The notes under the pieces are model-generated. The model was not told the DNA's origin. It worked only from the letters and a program-made list of their open reading frames with translations, and searched no databases. A stretch of DNA of 64,000 nucleotides from Asterochloris sp. CNOR1 (Eukaryota > Chlorophyta > Trebouxiophyceae > Trebouxiales > Trebouxiaceae). The translations under genes and the position numbers were made by a program. How positions within the stretch are numbered: the stretch's first letter is position 1; every line of letters starts with the position of its first letter. Shown piece after piece: positions 11,801 through 21,779 of the stretch. The stretch spans positions 2,976,001 to 3,040,000 of the forward strand of contig OZ017749.1 of the NCBI GenBank assembly GCA_963969365.1, written 5' to 3'.

Positions 11801-14800
11801 GAATTCAATGTGTCATAGGGGGAGCTCCCCTCAGTCACGCCACAGTGCCCCTGCCAGCTGTCCACAGACATTGCCAGCGACCACACAGATGCCACAGTGT
11901 CAGAAAGCAAGCTCCTTACTGCTGCTGAAACCCAAAGGCAGTACACACACGGATAGTCATAGGATGTGCAGCATCTTCTTGGACCAGCCAGTCCGTTAGA
12001 CAGGTGAGGTCGGGCCCCCCAAAGGGAGGAAGAGGGGTGGGGTGTTGACCTCTGTGAGATCTCAAAGCTTGTGCCCCAGCGCAAACCAGCTTCTGGCATG
12101 GGGCACACATCCGCATAGCCAGGCATGGCATGTACGCTGCATATCCCTTGGGCCCCCTTTCCAATACCCTTGCCTGCATGAGGGACGTGTCGTGGAAGTT
12201 CTTGTGGTAGTCGCTCATGCGCTGGGCCACCCAGTCCACTATGGCAGATGCTACATCATTGCCAAACTGCTCGTCCGCGGCATCATCCATCTGCTGCATC
12301 TGCAGCAAAAGCACAGGCTAACCGCTGGCAACTGTCGGCGACTGCTTTGCTGCGCCGTCTGGGAGCCTGTCAGGAGCCATGTGCTGTCCCGGTTGAAGCT
12401 GAAGTCAAGTGTCCCTCGTGCTGACTTCTGTGCCTGAGCTGAGGCCATCATGGCCAAGCAGCAGGCATGCTGCCTCCTTCAGAAGAAATGCTGCCTCAAA
12501 AGACACACTGCTCCCAGCATATCACAGGAGATGGGCAGCCCCGAAGACTGCTTGTGCTGACCTGATTGATGCCGTTAGCCTGGCCATTCTGGTGCCCATG
12601 GGAGGTGCTGAGCACCCCGCGGATGAGCTGAATGGTTGCGTCTAGCAGAGTCATGTTCCCTGCATGCAGCAAAGCTGGTCAGGCATCATGCCTCTAGAAG
12701 GCGGTATTGTCAAGCCTGGGGTGTGATCTGCAGCTACAGGCGTCACAGCAAGGGCTGCAGCCCTGCTGAAGTCTCCCCATGACAAGCCAGAGGCTGTGTG
12801 GCATAGGACAGAACTGGCAGACAGGGCCCTGACGGTACTGCTGGCTGACTTGATGTTGCAAGCTCAGGTGCCAACCTGCAGGGTGGAAGGTGCCCACTTT
12901 GGGCTGCACTGCGACTGCGTGATGTGCTCTCTGAGCATTGCGCAATTCAAAGAGCATAGAGGAGTGCTGCTCCCTAGGAAGCAGAAAGTGATAAGAACTG
13001 GTCCAGTCATGTACCGGTGTACACAATGTGCACCTCTCATGTGCCTCCCCTGAGCTCACCTGTGATGGCAAACTGCCTGAAGTGGATCCAGGCATAGATT
13101 GTATTGTGCACACGCGGCTGGATGCCCAGCAGGGGCCACACCCTGTTCTGCAGCAGGTGCAGCAGCGCATCCTTGCTGTCCACATAAGCTGCCTCGTCCA
13201 GGGTGTCAAACATGCTGCGCAGCATCAGATCGCACAGGCGGATGCGAACAGCCCAGGGGAAGGCCCACCCGTTCCTGCAGGCGGGGCAGCAGATGCATGG
13301 GATACGTGCTGCATGGCATCACGCCACACGTCCAGGTGTGATACGGCACAAGGGAAGTCCAGTCTTCCTGGTTCTGCCTGGGAGGAGGGCTAGGCAGGGG
13401 CCAGCTTGAGCATGGCAGCACGCAGATGTGCACGACCTCTGAGCTACCTGACGAATATCCACTTGTTGCACATTCAAAAGATCAACAACAACACCTTTTT
13501 CCAAGAGGAAAGTTGAGCAGAGGCATTGGGAAGGCCTATTGTGAGCACTTGCACGCACAGTCCATGCTGCAGCCTCACCTGCTGTTCCTGGCAATGAGCT
13601 GCGCCGCCTCAAAGACGGCATTGGCTGCCTCTGAGTACTCCTCATCATCATAATCATCAGGATCGCGCACGTTCAGGCGCCTGAGCCCGCCCCTCAGGCG
13701 CGCCAGGTTGCGCTTGAAGTTGGCAGCGCCCTCGTAAGTGTACCTGCAGCACGGACAGCCAGGGATGCTAAGCAACAAGCAGAGCCAGCCTCTGTTGTGG
13801 CACTACCACACTGAGTGTACCTTCAGCCAGGCTTACCTAGCAACAGGCACAGCCGGCCTCCATCTTTGTGCCGAGTTCTGATGCCGTGGTGATGCTGTGC
13901 AGCCTCTGTCTGTGGCAAAGAATTCAACATGAGGGCAAGCAAGCAGGGCTGGACAGCTCCATGAGGACAGCTGTGGCGGCCTGCCGGCCCCAAAGGGCAT
14001 ATGAGGCTGCCGAGGGTGCCGATCTCCAGTGTAGAGACCAGCAGATCAGCAAATCAGTGCTCTCCAAGTGCAGCACTTGAAGCTGATCTGCAAAGTGAGT
14101 CAGATGCTAACTGTGGGCACATTGCCGGCACAGACAATATGCTGCAGCACCCACTTGTCACTGTCCTCCAGAGGCATCCGTGAAGCGCGAGTCAAAATCT
14201 GAAGCACCACAGCGGCGGTTGTATCCCGCCACCTTGCGAAGTGCCGGAAATTGTCAAAGTCGCTGGGGCGCACAAACTGCAGCAGCTTGACCTGCAGGGC
14301 AGCAGAGACTCGACCTCTAAGACTGGTGAGGGCTTCTTTCAGGGTTCAGGGTAGAGGGTTTAGGGGTGAGCAGTTGCCAGGCAGATGGCTGGAGCTCCAA
14401 GGGGCTGCCGTCTCAGCCGCAGCAGCAGCTGTGGCTTGCAGACAGCGGATGCCAAAGCTGTGGGGGAGTGCACCTCAAGGGGCTTGGAGACATCAAATTC
14501 GAAGGCTGTGGGAGAGCATTTCTCTGGCACACTTTGTGGGACGGTGCTGACCTGGATCTCCACCGTGCCCAGGTTACTGCGGGGGCTGATGGAGGCATTG
14601 GCGTCCCTGCGCAGGGCTGTGGCAAGGATGCGCTGCATCTCTAGAGCACGCACCTCGCTCATCTGCAGCCAGAGCAATTCAACCTACAGAAGGGCCTCAC
14701 AGCAGGAATTGGCCAGTTGTGCAAAGACCTCCTTGCTCATATTGGCCAGAGACGGCACAAGGACGAATGGAGCTCAAAGCACAGGAGGCTAGGTTTGCTT

Positions 14801-17487
14801 CCTTTGCAGCAGACAGGCTCCAAGATGACCTTTGACATGGTCTGGGCATGAGGCACCAGGATCCTGTCAGCCCCAGCCCTGCCAATTGCCACATGGCTAC
14901 TGGCATGGCTGACGATGTGGATGGTGCAGCAGCCCTGCCAGCCTCAATGCATACAGGGTCAGCATGTGCCTCCGCAGCCTACTGCATGAGTTCTGGGGCC
15001 TCACCTCCAGCTGAGCGCGCATGACCTGTATGAGGTCTGCATTGCTGCGTTTGCCACAGGCCCCAAAGAAGATGACATAAGCCAGCTCCTTGAGCTGATG
15101 CTCCTCCAGCCCTGCACATATACGGCAAATGGTTGCATTACAGTATATATGGCCTGCAGATCAGACAGTGGACGCATGAGGGACAATGCAAAACCGACAT
15201 GCCTGTGCTGCAGCCTTGTGCGTAGCAGCTCTAGGGCGCAGACGGGAAGCAGGGGGCACAGGCAGCATTTCCCCCCGTGCAGGCCAGCGGTGGCTGGCAG
15301 AAGCAGAATTGGTGGCGTGCCCGCCTACCAGATGCTACATGCGGCCTGAGGCACCGTGTCGCCCCGGGCAGCTGACAAAACCAGGTCGGGGTGGCCCCAG
15401 AAGTCTAGGGGATCCCACATGCAGGCAAGGCTGGCTTGCGTTTGGCCGAGTCCCACTGGGCAAGGCAGATGCATAGAGAGGAGGACACCACGCAGCCGCT
15501 GACATCTGTTGCATTCAGAGTGCCCACCTCGACCCTGTCACAGGCGCGTGAGACTGTGGCTGTGACACAGCCATAAACGCAGCCAAGGACGCTGCTGTGG
15601 CCAATACATGTCTGCAGGAAGCAGTCTGCCATACCTGCAGAAATCTTGCTGTCATACCACAATCAGAGACATATTGCAACTACAGACATTGACATTCCCG
15701 GCTTCATTGCTTTTAGGGAAACATCTCTCATCCCCAGAACCTTGGCATGTGCTCTAGTGGTCCAATTCCCTGCTGCAGTGAAGCCAACTGCAGAGGCCTG
15801 GCAGCCTTCGCTGTTCAATGGCAGCCCAACTGGGCACCGCTGAATTGTGGCCATCTGTGGCGGGTGTGGCCCGTGCCTGCACCCCAGCCCACTCTTGACA
15901 AACAGACCAGCCAGGCAAATGTGAACACTGCCTGTACCCCAGCCAGCTCCTGTCTGATACACCAGACAGCCCCAGTTGCGGCAGGCATGGGCCCCAACTA
16001 CACCTCAGCCAGCTCCTGTCTGCTACCGCTGCCAGGCCCAGGCCTTCCTTATGAGCATGCCAGCTTGCTCATGGACCCAAACCCAGGGTTCCCTGCTACA
16101 GATGTGCCCCTGCCTGCGCCTCAGCCAGCTCCTGTCCAGCCTGCCCTTGCTGCAGCAGGTCTGGCTCGTGCACGTGCCAGCTGGCTCCCCGGCCTGACAC
16201 ATGCACCCCAGCCAGCCCTGCTGACCTGTGGCCAGCTGCGGCAGGTCCAGCCGCGGCTCATTGGGGTTCAGGTCCTCCTCAGCTGCGCCCGGCTTGGGCC
16301 CATTGCGCGGGGTGCCCAGCTCATCCAACGCTGCCGTGCTGGCTCCAGCAGGCTTGCGCGCCATCAGCTCATCGATGGTCAGGCTGGGGTCGGCCTTTGG
16401 GGTGTTCCCTGGCTCATCCTCATCGAAGGGATTGTAGGCTTTCTGAGGCTTTGTGCGTGTGCTGTTGTTGCTGCACACCATGAGTAGGTTGACCTCCGTG
16501 TTTGGCCCTGCAGTGGCAGGCGGGCAGGGCCTCAATCAAGGGCAGATAAGAATGCGAGCCCCATGCTGGGGCTGCCCTCAGGTGTGCACTGCGCAGAGCA
16601 TGTGCAGTGAGAGCTGGCAGCCTGATGCACAGGGCTGATGGCACAGGGCAGTCCATGAGGGGGTCCATAAGGAAAGCAAAGCCACAAGCAGGCTTGGCGC
16701 CAGTGCAGCGCCAGTGCAGTGCAGGACCGCAAGACCCGTGAACAGTGGGAGGCGCCTGCAGTACGGCCGTAGCACACATGGCAGCTTCATGGCTGGGGAA
16801 GCAAGTGCCCCATGCCTCAGCCTGGGTGCGGGTCTGCAGTGCAGCGCAGCACCACTCAGCAAATGCAGCTGCAGCAAGCAGTGAGGAGTTGCTCGCACCC
16901 TGTCGCAGCCTGGGCAGCAACTTGTAGATGTCGACATTGTCCAGCAGCCAGTCCTCCAGGCCAACACATCCCACTGGCACTGTAACCTTCCCACCCTTGG
17001 CCTGGTGTTCCTGCACAGCACAGGAAAACAGACCTTTGGGGTGTTCTGAAGACTGACGGTGCTCTTGGACTGCCCACATTTGGCTGGGGTCAGCAACATA
17101 GATTGCTGCCTCGCAGATACTGTATTGATGAGGCAGCAGGCTGGTGCCTTGCCTTTCCTGGACACTAATCAGGCATCATCATAACCAACTTGAATGCTGC
17201 ATTCAGGAGCCCCAGATTATCAAAGTTCGAGGGCTTGTGCAACTAGCCTGTACAGCTGCTGCACAAGCTTTGCTTGAAGCGGGCAGCCAGACAGATGTGT
17301 CAGCAGGTCTTGAGCACCTACAGCGCTGACAAGAAAGTGCTATTGTGCATACCATCGTATCCTGTGATATCTGCTTGTGTCAAACGCATAATGTACAGAC
17401 AGTGTCCGCCAGGCCCCTCACCTCAAGTGCATACTTGAGAAGCTCCCTCACAAACTCAGCAGACTGTTCCGCTGTGCGTGCCGCCAT
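5887..17487 (-). CDS. PATROL1: PATROL1 / Munc13-like exocytosis protein
   Basis: Homologue of Arabidopsis PATROL1 (plant DUF810, with MHD/MUN-like regions), a cytosolic factor related to animal Munc13 that helps deliver cargo such as the proton ATPase to the plasma membrane. The start ATG at 17487 gives MAARTAEQSAEFVRELLKYA, spliced to EHQAKGGKVTVPVG and LEDWLLDNVDIYKLLPR (about 16920-17015). A disordered segment follows (NPFDEDEPGN, about 16400-16450), then the conserved DUF810 blocks: LKELAYVIFFGACGKRSN (15040-15100), WPLLGIQPRVHNTIYAWIHF (about 13090-13150), IAPEVAAKKLHELYGMELLP (about 10700-10790), SPLLFNWVSNQLSLL (about 10320-10370), VPPPPSLTRYKKELAVRAE (about 9365-9420), VVRLNTLLYVEEQLPAM (about 8680-8750), FFDLRKVVLDDLYKHHVK (about 7510-7580), LLQAVVIAMQRVLLDGG (about 7365-7420), EEDLDALRNLFFAEGEGLP (about 7040-7110). 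The last exon has ASKFLKKELRLPKKLAGNSG, then a Gly/Ser/Phe tail unlike plant homologues, with the stop at 5887-5889. The locus is huge because of some twenty repeat-rich introns. Confidence 0.92.
8774..8926 (-). repeat. exon echo in PATROL1 intron (100-bp offset)
   Basis: The 5' edge of a PATROL1 exon (CTGCAG acceptor at 8818-8823, coding MIEEDVVLKTPEDG) is repeated at 8876-8926, exactly 100 bp upstream in the sense of the gene, with the acceptor copied too (8918-8923). The copy reads VMEEDVVL and then diverges to a stop. About four fifths of some fifty positions match. Confidence 0.8.
10989..11079 (-). repeat. perfect intronic inverted repeat (hairpin)
   Basis: Positions 11003-11022 and 11047-11066 are exact reverse complements over 20 bp, separated by a 24-base loop. 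The pairing continues outward (10989-11001 with 11067-11079) with two mismatches and one bulged base at 11002, so the RNA could fold into a stem of about 33 bp. It lies inside a PATROL1 intron (between exons near 10793 and 11158) and would be present in the pre-mRNA in either orientation. Confidence 0.85.
11303..11477 (-). repeat. exon echo in PATROL1 intron (110-bp offset)
   Basis: A 20-bp block at 11303-11322 recurs exactly at 11413-11432. A second block at about 11353-11383 (ending in the CTGCAG acceptor) recurs imperfectly at about 11446-11477. Together they are a decayed copy of the exon coding EVMVAAEQSKGSGAEVATML, and the echo still reads EVMVAAGKLVGNHAVSA. Confidence 0.8.
11729..11810. 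repeat. 48-bp tandem repeat in PATROL1 intron
   Basis: A block starting TCAGCTAGGAGTGGCAACTC occurs at about 11730 and again at about 11778, with a related ATGTCATA-like tail after each copy. Two copies with a 48-bp period lie in a non-coding part of the PATROL1 locus. Confidence 0.8.
15870..16247. repeat. imperfect repeat ladder in PATROL1 intron
   Basis: The motif CCCAGCCAGCTCCTGTCTG and variants recur near 15937, 16003, 16119 and 16206, at intervals of about 66, 116 and 87 bp. The block CAGTTGCGGCAGGCA near 15972 resembles the 3' edge of the neighbouring exon at about 16230-16247, so at least part of this ladder is exon-derived. Confidence 0.6.
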
Positions 17488-17887
17488 CCTGCCTCAGGTC
17501 AACATGAAGTTGTGCAGGAGTTGGGACCTCCTCGTAACTGGAGCCCCCTTTGAGAGATCTAAGGTCAGACGACGCCTTCTTTTGCCTCTCCACTGAGCCT
17601 CCTTCGGAATGGAGTGAGGGGAACAGCCAGCACTGCTTGAAGAGGGTTTCGGTTGTTTTAGAAACCCCCAACCACCCCATTGCCGAAGTTCCTGCATCAA
17701 TTCAGGTGCGGATCAGAAGCTACACTAGAGCTCAGCTCGGCTGCTGCCTAGCACTGCTCCCCTGCAAACGCTACAGGACTGAGCAGTGACCCAGCAACCT
17801 CCCTCAATCACAGAGGAGACTGCCCCTTGACACACTCCTCAGAGGCTGCCATGGGACTGTAAGCTGGCCACATTCATTCAAGAAGCC
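17488..17887. promoter_or_regulatory. divergent intergenic region PATROL1 / cystinosin
   Basis: Exactly 400 bp lie between two divergent start codons. It has AT-richer patches such as the run near 17650-17665. It should hold both promoters and leaders. No recognised operator or TATA box is evident. Confidence 0.45.
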
Positions 17888-20800
17888 ATGGCCCCACCTC
17901 AGAAGGCGTCACGGGAGGAGAGCAGCAGCTTTGTGGATCATGCGCTTGATCTATTTGGCCTGTGCCTCATCCTGGGGCTTGGCCTTGGCCTCGGCCTGGG
18001 TTTGCCAGACCACAGCGACATGCCATACCCCTGGACACGCATTGCAGCGGTAAGCTGGTCTGGTGTTCCTGCTATCTGCATTGTGTGAACGAGCACATGC
18101 AGCAGGCTCACCATGCATTCATTGCACTGCAGGTCTGTGGGTGGTGAGTGAGAGCACATGCGAGCTGTAGGCATGACTAGAGGGCAGACGGCAGATGGTG
18201 TGTGCCATGTTGCTGCAGGGTCTACTTTGTTGCCTGGAGCCTGAGCTTCTATCCTCAGGTCAGCATCTCCTTGAGGTGCTAGCTGGCTGCCTCTTGTCTG
18301 TACTGCCTGCTACTCGATGGCCATTCAGCCATGCTGAATGCCATGCCTGTTGTCGCCGCAAATGCCTGACCTACACTCACTGGAATGTGTCACTCACATG
18401 TTTCAGGTCTACTTGAACTGGAAGCGGCAAAGTGTGGTTGGATTCAGCCTGGACTATGCTGTCATCAATGTCGTGGGATTCTGTTGCTACTCAGTGTTCA
18501 ACTGCTCGTTCTATTATGATAAGGACGTGCAGCAGCGGTACAGGTGAGCAGGCCTTGGTCCCTGGACGATCAGGGTCATGTGAAGCACACTCAGAGGGGA
18601 GTGACTCGCTCTGCAAGGCACACATCTGGCTGCATTCTTGTCAGGGGCATGTCATGCATGGCAGTGCACGACTTATCTTGAGGGAGTCTTCAGCAAGCAT
18701 CTCCCTTCCAGCTGCAAAGCTTCAGCCTTGCAGATACCCCCTGGGCCAGCCCTGATCACCTCACCTGGCACCAGCACCTGATTGCTTGTGTGCTTGGGCG
18801 CAGTGCTCGGCACATTACCAGCTGCTTCACTCAGGGAGCATGCCTCATTCCTCAGACTGGCCACTCTTCCTGAGAATGCGCACTTGCCTGCAGGAAGGGC
18901 CACCACGGCAGCAGGGTGGACGTGTGCACCTGTCGCTGGCTGCTACTTGAATGCAGTGTGCTTCTCAGCTCTTGAAGGTCTTACTTGATGGCTGCAGGAA
19001 CACCGCAGCCACTTGATGGTTGCCGTTCACACCTAAGACTGGCTGCTGTTTCAACAATCTCAACCCTAGATGCCCCTTGTGCAGGGCCACTCAAATTGGC
19101 TACTGCGGGAATGCAGCGTGCTTCCAAACCATAAATTCAATTCTGGACTGCAATGCTGGTCCCTTTTCATGCCTGCAGAAAAGCATCAGAAAGGTCACCC
19201 TGCGCACCTGTGGCTGGCTGCTGCATTGGTGCAATATGCTTCTCCACCCTCAGTGCCTCTCCTGGACACCTGCAGGGACACCCACTACGGCAGTAAGGTC
19301 GCTGTGCACTTCAATGACGTGTTCTTCGCCGTCCATGGGGCTGCTATCACTATATTCACGCTGGTCCAGTGTTTCATCTATGACCGCGGCAATCAGCAAA
19401 TCTCCGTCTGGTGCTTGCGCGGCACCTCAGCTGCCCTGGTAGCCAGCGCAGCCTATGGTGAAAAGCTGCGCCGGTTCACAGACAATGTGTGTTTGTAGCA
19501 ACATGGGAAACCTACCAGGGCGCCTATGGGAGAAGCTGTGCTGTTCACAGACAATGGGTTGCCGTATCAAGAAGGACCTGAGGATACCACTGAAGTCTGG
19601 GCTGGGGGGTATGATCGTCACCTGTGTGGCCTGTGGGAAACAGCTGTGTGAACGGTGACACCATGTGCCCAGCACGGGTGTTCGTGCTGAACTTCTGCCT
19701 CTGTTGATGTGCCTTCTGCAGATGGTGAGAGCATATGGTGCATGCCTGGCCAGCCTCTAGTGAGCAGCTACTGGCAACTGTTTGTGCTTGTGAGGTTGCT
19801 GACCTGGCATGGCAGCAATTTGTGGTTCACTAACTGAGCGTGGACACCAAGGAAGCTTTCAAAGCTGAGCTTGTGCCAGTGCTGGTAGCACGCTTTCTTT
19901 CCATTGATCAGGTGCCGGTCTCAGACCTGCTGCCTCCCTGTGCAGGTGCACTTGTGATTTTTGACCCACGACGGTTCCCTTATATAGACTTTCTGTATTT
20001 CTTAAGCTACATAAAGATGGGGGTGAGTGGGCTGACACTGCTGGAGTCTTCCACTCAGCCGCAGCAATGAACCGCAATGTGCGCACCAGCGGCAGAAGTG
20101 CCATTGCTAATTTTGTGAAGTGCTGTGCAGGTGACGCTTGTCAAATACATGCCTCAGGTGCATTCTGGCCTGGCTGCACTGTTCAGAATGGCCTGGCATG
20201 CAGACAAATGCAGGGCTGACAGCATGCATCACATGCCAGCATGACGAACTTGAGTGCACTTTGGGCAGGAGTCTGCAAATTTGCATGGCTGCTTCTTGCA
20301 TAAGGCCTGGCAAATCTCTATAATTGCAGAGCAGTGTGAGATTTTAGATAGAGCTTGCGGGCATGCATCTGGAGAAGCACGGTCTGTCGCTGCAGGTCCT
20401 GTTCAATTATCGCCGTAAGTCCACCCAGGGCTGGAACATCACACAGGTGGGCACGCCCTGAGGCAGTGGCTGAGGTGTGGCTCTGTGGTGCCTGACCTGC
20501 AGCAAGCTGCAGTAGCAGCCACTTGCTTCCCATGATGTATCAGAACCCCATGACCGTGCCGCTGTCCTTTGCCTAGTTCCCAAGCAGATGTGCCATGTCT
20601 GCAGACCCTGCTGGACTTTACTGGCGGTGTGGGCTCTGTTGCACAGCTGTGCATGGAGGCCATAGTGCTCCGGGAGGTCCAGAAGATCACAGGCGACCCT
20701 GTCAAATTTGGCCTGGGGTTTGTCAGCATCATTTTTGACATCATTCTGATGACCCAGCACTACATCCTGTACCGAGGAAACAAGCCGCCTGAGTCCCCTG

Positions 20801-21006
20801 GCATGCGCTACGTCATTGTGCCCCAGTCTCAGGACACTGGGGTGCGCATGACAGAGGCAGGCAATGAAGATGCACCCTTGTTAAGCCCCTCTGCCCTGTC
20901 CACCAGCTCTGTGCAGGAGCTAAGCACAGCCCCTAGTGGGCCATCTGGCCCGGACAGGCAGCAGTCACAGACTGAGGACACTTTGAATCAGCATTCCTCT
21001 GTTTGA
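17888..21006 (+). CDS. CTNS: cystinosin, lysosomal/vacuolar cystine-proton symporter
   Basis: PQ-loop family transporter that exports cystine from lysosomes or vacuoles with protons. Exon 1 starts MAPPQKASREESSS and contains a leucine/glycine segment LCLILGLGLGLGLGLP, probably an N-terminal membrane anchor. Short exons follow in phase: VCGW, then VYFVAWSLSFYPQ and VYLNWKRQSVVGFSLDYAV (first PQ motif, 18220-18480), VFNCSFYYDKDVQQRYR, SKVAVHFNDVFFAVHGAAI (about 19290-19350), RFPYIDFLYFLSYIKMG (about 19970-20020), TLVKYMPQ and VLFNYRRKSTQGWNITQ (second PQ motif, about 20132-20450), TLLDFTGGVGSVAQLCMEA and KFGLGFVSIIFDIILMTQHY (about 20612-20770). The cytosolic tail is long and Ser/Thr-rich, with EDAPLL, a possible acidic dileucine sorting signal near the position of the usual GYDQL motif. 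About nine exons; the stop is at 21004-21006. Both PQ motifs and the surrounding Asp/Asn residues look intact. Confidence 0.93.
19443..19557 (+). repeat. exon-edge echo in cystinosin intron
   Basis: The junction at 19443-19487 (end of the exon coding SAAYG plus the start of its intron) is copied at about 19519-19557. CCTATGG, AAGCTG and TTCACAGACAATG are shared. Offset is about 75 bp. A looser repeat family (GGCTGGCTGCT and TGCAGTGTGCTTC-like blocks) fills the preceding intron at about 18930-19245. Confidence 0.7.
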
Positions 21007-21779
21007 GAGGTGCCTCTAGTTGCAGCTTGAGCAGCTCTGAACTGCAATTCCCCCTCACTGCAGCTTTTGTTAAAGTTCTGATATGTCAGGACTCACATTG
21101 TTGGTCCTCTTGTGCACAAGAGTGGCCAAATATCAAGAGCGTGACCATTGCTGCTCAGGAATGTCTGATGGCACCAGCAGGACCATCAGCAGAAGAGCTT
21201 TTGCGTTCCAATAGCTGGGTCTCATAGGTTGCAGGAGACTACAGCTGCAGCTTCAGGTCGAACACAAAGCAATGCTCAAATGTCGGTGATTTCGCACAGG
21301 CGAGGGCTAGAGTTGAGCGATGCAAATGTTGGGCAGGCTCTAAGGTGGTTCTGCATGGAGACACAACATTGGGTTGTGAAAGGATGCTTCAGTCAAGCAT
21401 GTTGGCCACCTGCAGGAGAGCTGGCAGATCAAGGCAGCCTGGTCATCCTTGATGCAGTTCCCAGCCATTGCCAGGTTCCCTCGCCTGCTGGTTCTGCTGC
21501 ATTCTAGGCGATCGACATCCTCAGCACGCTGTCAGGCAGCCCCAATGTCCTCACAGCAGTCCAAGCCCCTGCAGAGCTTGCGTGTGGTGAGCACCCCGGC
21601 CTGGGTAGTCTTTGCACATGCATGCTTGCTGCCTGTTCTGCGCTGTGGCGCTGCGACGTCACGCTAGAGCAGGCAATGCACTGCTCCCATGTGGGAGGTT
21701 GCATGTGACGATGTTGAGAACTTGGCAGCTTCAGCCATGATGCAGCACCAGCCCAAGCCAAACTCATTGCTCGACTAAA
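21007..21779. other. intergenic region between cystinosin and FMO
   Basis: About 770 bp between two genes on the same strand. It should contain the cystinosin 3' UTR and the FMO promoter and leader. No exact UGUAA polyadenylation motif was found just after the cystinosin stop. Open frames here are short and show no domain. Confidence 0.4.
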
